64,000 bases of DNA from Primula veris (taxonomy: Eukaryota > Streptophyta > Magnoliopsida > Ericales > Primulaceae), in assembly GCA_963682055.1 (NCBI GenBank), contig OY821740.1:41188795-41252794 (forward strand), in the 5' to 3' direction. Positions 58,561 to 64,000 of the stretch are shown here, one piece after another. Below the pieces are notes generated by a model. The model was given only the letters and a program-made list of their open reading frames with translations, was not told the DNA's origin and made no database searches. The translations under genes were made by a program, and so were the position numbers. How positions within the stretch are numbered: the first letter of the stretch is position 1; every line of letters begins with the position of its first letter.

Positions 58561-60380
58561 GACTTGCCAAGGGTCCAGGTGTATAAATTGGAACGTTGAT
58601 TTTAAAGATATTTCCACTTTTAGCTCCGTAATTTTTTTAGAAGGTGTGCTCACAACGCTCACTGTAAAAAATATAGGGACTATATTTGTAATTTTTGTTC
58701 CTTGAGGAATATTCAGCTGACATTCACTCTTAATAATTCTGAAATTTTACTCGAAAGGGAAAAATATTTAGTGATACATATATATCCACTAAAAAACTAG
58801 TTATATGTAATAGTCTTTTAGTTAACTATTTTATTTTTTAATTAATGATATGCTCCATAAAAAGTACTCAATCATTTAATTGTTTTATTAATTGGGATCA
58901 ACGGGTTTTAACAAATCCAGTCCATCAAATATTTACTCGAACAAAATGGTTTGATTTTGACTTTTATTTGTGGTAATATAGCATATCCGGAGCTAAAAAT
59001 GTGATAAATTGTAAAATTTATAAACTTAATTGTATATAAGCTAATTGCAAATTTATGAGACTCCAAATAAAACTATCCGAATTAATTTCAATAGGTTATA
59101 CAGTAAAGGATCTTTCTATTCTCTAACACTGGTCTAATTTTATTTTTCCCATCCTATTCGCTCAATTACTTTAGCAGTACCACCTTGTAATTACGTCTAT
59201 GATCACCCCCATACTTGTGGCGTGTCTCCATCACTATAAAAAAATAGAAATTTTCACCGCTAATTACCATTCACCCCCTTTCCACCGTCTTTAATCCTCA
59301 CTATAGCAAACCGCATCGCATTCGCTCAATCACTTCCGCTGCTACAATCCATCAAAGACCACCGCCAACCCGTCCTCTTTTCTATTCTCCATAGTTCACC
59401 ATCACCATGGACGGATCCACATAGAGGCATGTGGTGGCACATACCCTCGTTATTTTCAGTTCTGACTAATATATTCTTGTATAATTAACTATATTACAAA
59501 ACTGCTATAAGTTTGCATTACAAAATGTTAGTATCTGAGTACCATTGTTTTGATTTTTTGGGAATGAAACTCCACGTAACCTGTAATTTAAGCGGAAAAA
59601 CTTGATTTTCATTTTATTTGTGGTTAACAAAATATTATAAGTATAAAATATTTATCTATTTTATTCATTTCTTTCACTATTTTCTATAAAATTATTAACG
59701 GATGATGCTATATGATTTTTCATGCTTGAAAATCTACAATATAAAGTAAAACAAGTATACATTTTTAAGAATTATGAGATTATATTAAACTATTCACGTT
59801 TTTAAATATTTGTAAGTTTATTAAGTTTTGACATTAGATTTTTTCATATTAAAATTGTACCTCCCGAAATAAAAATTCTGGATTCGCAGCTGACCAAAAC
59901 TGCCATCACAAACCATTGATGGAACCTCCGATGAGATATGCAAGTACTTGTGTACAAAGCATTATGTATAAATGTTATACACACATGTGTATATTTGAGA
60001 TAAATACATTTTTTTTTTTAAACAAAAATAGGTAGTACCCCGATGCAACTGGCCTTTATTGGGTTGTTTTTAAAGACTTGTATCATATATATGTTGTGAC
60101 TTGTGTCTACATGTTTGTACACGTTTATAAATACACAATATTCACTCTGATCTAACAGTAAATTGTTGTGTTGAAAAAATGATTTTAAAAAAAAAATTCT
60201 TTTGAATTCAAAAAATATTAAATTGAAAAGTTAGTAGGTCTAAAGTATAATTTCAAAAAAATAAAAGTAAAATTATGAAACTTCCATCCATTCCTTCTAT
60301 TTGTTGACAGGTGGTTGAGCTAACCGTCACCGAAGAGCCGTCTGCTATTATTAATCTCTTCACTATTCTTTTTTCTCACT
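58561..60380. other. Intergenic and TT9-like gene upstream region
   Basis: No separate gene was seen. GGACGGATCCACATAGAGG near 59408 and AATTCTGGATTCGCAGC near 59875 are partly inverted, like the ends of an old hAT element, but no target duplication was found. The right part should contain the promoter of the TT9-like gene. Confidence 0.45.
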
Positions 60381-60386
60381 ATTTAA

Positions 60387-60417
<31 letters not shown>

Positions 60418-60452
60418 TATCTATTTATACACGATATATATATATATATATA
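60387..60452. repeat. CT and AT microsatellites in the TT9-like leader
   Basis: A CT run at about 60387-60405 is followed by TA runs at 60405-60418 and about 60436-60452, all within 100 bp of the start codon. They probably belong to the promoter or 5' UTR. Confidence 0.85.
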
Positions 60453-60487
60453 TTTTAAGCAATTTGATTAAAAATAAATATTTGGTT

Positions 60488-63400
60488 ATGTGGCGCGCAC
60501 TGTGGCGATCCATCGATCGCTTCTCTCTTAAACACTTCACGTGAGCTTTCTCATCTTTATTTAATTAGATGATTTTCTTATTATGATTATGTTAACGCTA
60601 ATGTTTTATTAACTATTTGGTTAATCACACTAGATTGAGTCTATTTGTTCTGTTATGCGATAGATAGTTGATTATTCATTTGCTTAATTACAAGTTTATA
60701 CTGTAAAACCTAATACTATATAAGAATAAACTCCGCATTGTTTTAAGGAAATCGCCTCGTTATAGAAATAACCGGTATAATGTTGTAAATTGTGATCAAT
60801 TACTATTACCTAAGGTTGTTTTCGCAATGACTTGTGTTACGACATTCATTAAATTGTGTATTGGTAATTATTTATCCACTTCTTATTGTTGAACCTAAAA
60901 TATTTCATGCGTTTCTTTGCATAAACTTTGTACATGTATCATATACTGTATATATTTGTATATAAACTACTTTTAAAAAGCACTCCGTATATATTTTCTA
61001 TGTAATCTCTTTGGAATTACCTCATTATACCATTTTTTTTTCCTCGTGATACCAATGCCTATAGAGAGGTTTTACTATGTATATATTGTGGTTCTTATGT
61101 GTTACCAGGAACGTAAACTCAAATGCGACGTGATGATTTTATAGTGGAACTGTGGAAATACTTTTTTATAGGTGGGAGGGGGGGTTGAAACGCTAATTTG
61201 TGGAGTTTTTGGGAAATATGCAAAAGAAAAAAAAATCGTCAAACTTAATTAAAATGGGATGGGCTACAACTCCGACGGTCTCCACCATGTTTTTCCCCTC
61301 AGTGTTACCTTCTTATAATATGTCATTTTTATACAAAGTGTTGACTAGGTGGTGACATAAGGAGACGAGAAATTATTAAGGATTTATCTAAAACCAAACC
61401 CTAATCGATTGATAGGGCACACGCTATGTTCTGCTCGGAATTTCTAAAAGATTCTAAATGGGGACACATTCATTTTCACCATTTAGTTAAAATCTTCCAA
61501 TTATAGCCATTCTGTACCCTACAATAACAAATAATTCGTAATATGAATTTTTGCTCTCCCCGAGCAAATTCTGGTTCCACCGTCGATCATAGTGGGCTAG
61601 CAATGTTAAGTTCTATACCTAGTGATATGTCGTTAATTATATCCGTAGAGCTTTTAAATTTTCCTTTTTTTTTATTGGAAAGTAACTTATTGGCTTCTTT
61701 CTATTTGGGATCTTAAATGAATAATTAGTTGATTTGGACTGACAATGCTGGTTATATTGAATGTTATACAGGTCGACTAAGTGTGTTATAAATTTATTGA
61801 GTTACATTTAACATGCTAGACAGTTTTCCGACTAGTCTGTGTTTCATAAAAAAGATTATTGAGTTTGCTTAAAAGGTTTAATCTCCATTACTGGGAAGTG
61901 GGAATCAAACTTAATAAATAGAAATCACTTATAGGCTATAGCAGCGTATTTTGGTTCAATTTATGATTATCTTTAGCAATACCATTTTTACATCTACAAA
62001 CTCTTAGTACTTACGAGTTTTAGTAGCTCTATGAATTTGCCTACTTAGGAAAATCATTTATTGCATTGCCTTAGGGGCACACAAGGTTAAAACCGAAAAG
62101 TACCAGAACTTTACTGACACTTGAGAAGGTGGATAATTAAGTTGGAACATCTCAAAACTAATGTCGGACAAACAGATTGGAATGAAGAGAATTTACTTGT
62201 ATCAGACTCCAAAAATGAGTTTACGCATATCTGGATCACTCTTTTGAAAATTTAGAAAGGAATAAATACTTTGAACATTAAATTATAGCCTTCATATTCA
62301 TGCATTGTTCTCTTCCCCCGCAAGGAATTGCAGAGTCACAATGGATTTCCCTTTTGTTTTGGATCTTTTCGTAGTTTGGTGATGTTGACATATTGTTTGT
62401 ATCTATTTATATTGCTTTTCCACGAATATTTAAAAGTTTACATTGTGGTCTGGGACGACGACTCTTTTGGTGTGCACTAGAAGCTTGTGGTGGATAGCTT
62501 ATATTTTACTGGTGTCTACAGATACATCATAAATGAACTTCGGCAGATCAAGTCTGTGGACGAATTTAACAAGGTTCTTCTCTTGTAACCTTAGAGCTTC
62601 CAAATTATCATTCATTTTATCTTATTTTCCTTGTATGATGATCTCACCGTTTCCTCATCTTGTCAGGAACTAGTCATAGATTTACTACAATCCGTTGTGG
62701 AAATCGTCACTTATGGCGATAAACATGACCCAACTATTTTTGAGTATGTATCATTATCCTCATCTGAAGAGCAAATTATGTTTCTAGCTCATTTTACTAA
62801 ATGTTTTTATTACACTCGGGAAGTTTGAGGTTTATCCTTTTCCTTTCTAAATTTTCAGCTCCTTTATGGAATATCAAGTATTGGGAGAATTTGTTCGTCT
62901 TTTAAAGAACAGCAGGTATTCCATGATTGAGGCTCCATTGCTTCAGTATCTGAGCATAATGATTCAGAATTTGGAGTCCGAACAAGCAATTTGTAAGAAC
63001 AAAACATAGCTGATCACCTTCTCTTTTTCCATTAAATACGTTGTGTTCTAGTCCTATGACGTGGCAAAGCTTCTAAGGTGGTACACTACGGATGCATCTC
63101 TGAATGGATCTTAGTGTCAATCTTGTTTGGCTGCAGCTTTTAAGCAAACAAATGATTGGTTATTTAACTCTTAATATTATAGATTTTCCAGGCCAGAAAA
63201 CCAAATTTAACTGAGGTTTTAAAATGGCCAACCAAAATCAATGCAACTTAGAGGCAAAAACTGGAAAATTTGAGTAATTTAGCTGCAAATGTACAAGCCC
63301 TTGAATTCTCTAAGAAGTCGGACACCTCGAATTTTTTTCCTGCATCCTGTTGAGTGGAAGGCTATAATTATATTTATATTCTTTCCTCGCTGCAGATTAT

Positions 63401-63949
63401 TGTTTAAGCAATGACTACATCAACAGCATTATTACCCATCAATACCAATTTGAAATTGGAGATCTTGCTCCATATTACGTATCTTTTTTAAGGTTAAGAT
63501 ACCGTTCTTACTCTACTTCTCTTTTTCCAAAAATGATACTGTATTAATTTGCTGATGAAAATTTCTTAACAAATGATAGTGAACCTTTCCTTAGATTTCA
63601 CCTTTTTTTGCTCATGCCATTGTCCTCTTTCTGAATTTTGAATCAGAGCAGTGAGCAGCAAATTGAACAGAGACACTCTTTGTCTCCTTGTGAAGGTTCA
63701 GGAGGTAAGTAACGTATGAGATGATGTATATATGTAATATCTAAGAATGTAATGTTTAGGTAAACCTGATATCCTTATTTCATGTGTTAAAAATATTCGT
63801 CTTGGCTTCATTAACTTTACGGTTTGTGTGGTCTCTGCAGGATGTTGTAGTCTCTTTTCCTCTATATAGCGAGGCGCTTAAATTTGCTCACCATGGCGAG
63901 AAGATGATCCAGACAGCTGTACGAGCTTTGACTTTCAACATATATAAAG
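60488..63949 (+). CDS. TT9/GFS9-like protein, CLEC16A family, 5' part
   Basis: Seven coding exons are visible: 60488-60540, 62522-62573, 62667-62743, 62859-62992, 63396-63492, 63647-63704 and 63841-63949, all GT-AG with matching phases. The gene continues past the right edge. The protein starts MWRALWRSIDRFSLKHF. It then reads through the conserved N-terminal FPL domain: ELRQIKSVDEFNKE, VVEIVTYGDKHDPTIFD, LLQYLSIMIQNLESE, YLSNDYINSII-like CLSNDYINSIITHQY, and AVRALTFNIYK. In Arabidopsis, TT9/GFS9 is a Golgi-associated peripheral membrane protein needed for vacuole development, protein sorting and seed-coat flavonoid accumulation. Animal CLEC16A acts in endosomal and autophagy traffic. The first intron is about 2 kb. 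Nothing in the visible part is broken. Confidence 0.92.
60541..62521 (+). other. First intron of the TT9-like gene
   Basis: A 1,981-nt intron between CACTTCAC|GTGAGC and GTCTACAG. No inserted element with paired ends was found. First introns of this size near the start codon often carry regulatory sequence, but none could be identified here. Confidence 0.75.
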
Positions 63950-64000
63950 GTAATTAGTAAAAACTACATATAACATTCAATAGTATGTCCTTGCATTACT

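Noticed and set aside
59232..59310. Possible CACTA element from CACTATAAAAAAA
   Set aside because: No inverted end or 3-bp duplication was found.
59406..59895. Possible hAT element
   Set aside because: The GGACGGATCCA and TGGATTCGC ends are partly inverted, but no 8-bp target duplication could be found.
1..64000. CRISPR arrays, operons, ribosome binding sites, bacterial genes
   Set aside because: The window is plant nuclear DNA with spliceosomal introns. No regularly spaced repeat array or prokaryotic gene cluster is present.

Overview
This is nuclear DNA of a flowering plant, most likely a eudicot. It is AT-rich and gene-poor. Its genes have GT-AG introns, its families are plant-specific (GIR1-like, OVATE, LOG, TT9/CLEC16A-like), and its transposons are typical of plants. 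Nothing bacterial, viral or organellar was seen. The species was not identified; an asterid is only a guess.

Layout. 1-10.4 kb is gene-free and holds a fold-back MITE (2547-2908) and older repeats. A small GIR1-like repressor gene (+) lies at 10.4-11.5 kb, with a 5' UTR intron and an unusual start-stop-overlapping uORF. After an empty stretch with a 103-bp tandem duplication comes an RRM/RS-domain splicing-factor-like gene (-) at about 14.9-19.5 kb: one coding exon, a 5' UTR intron and probable 3' UTR introns. A 711-bp solo LTR (23583-24293) and a CACTA MITE precede an intronless OVATE family gene (-, 26628-27140). A MULE-type MITE, a short perfect-stem hairpin and a second CACTA MITE lie at 29.9-31.3 kb. 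A small intronless gene of unknown function (-) is at 33764-34162.

From 36757 to 47444 (+) there is a chloroplast 2-Cys peroxiredoxin (BAS1-type) gene with most splice sites intact. It lacks a start codon, has a 2-nt frameshift in exon 3 and carries an unspliceable 28-nt intron stub in exon 6, so it reads as a pseudogene. One intron holds an Au-type SINE. The last intron holds a 6.6-kb Copia-type LTR element with about 1.3% LTR divergence and a heavily decayed pol. Convergent to it is a complete seven-exon cytokinin-activating LOG gene (-, 48976-53119).

53.4-60.3 kb is intergenic, with a hAT MITE, a (AT)27 tract, a 501-bp solo LTR and degenerate pentanucleotide-rich repeats. The window ends inside a TT9/GFS9 (CLEC16A-like) gene (+) whose first seven coding exons are visible.

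The genes are unrelated in function and each is its own transcription unit. The most distinctive signals are the peroxiredoxin pseudogene with its nested insertions, the young but coding-dead Copia element, the possible uORF of the GIR1-like gene, the possible membrane-anchored extension of LOG, and the 3' UTR introns of the RRM/RS gene.
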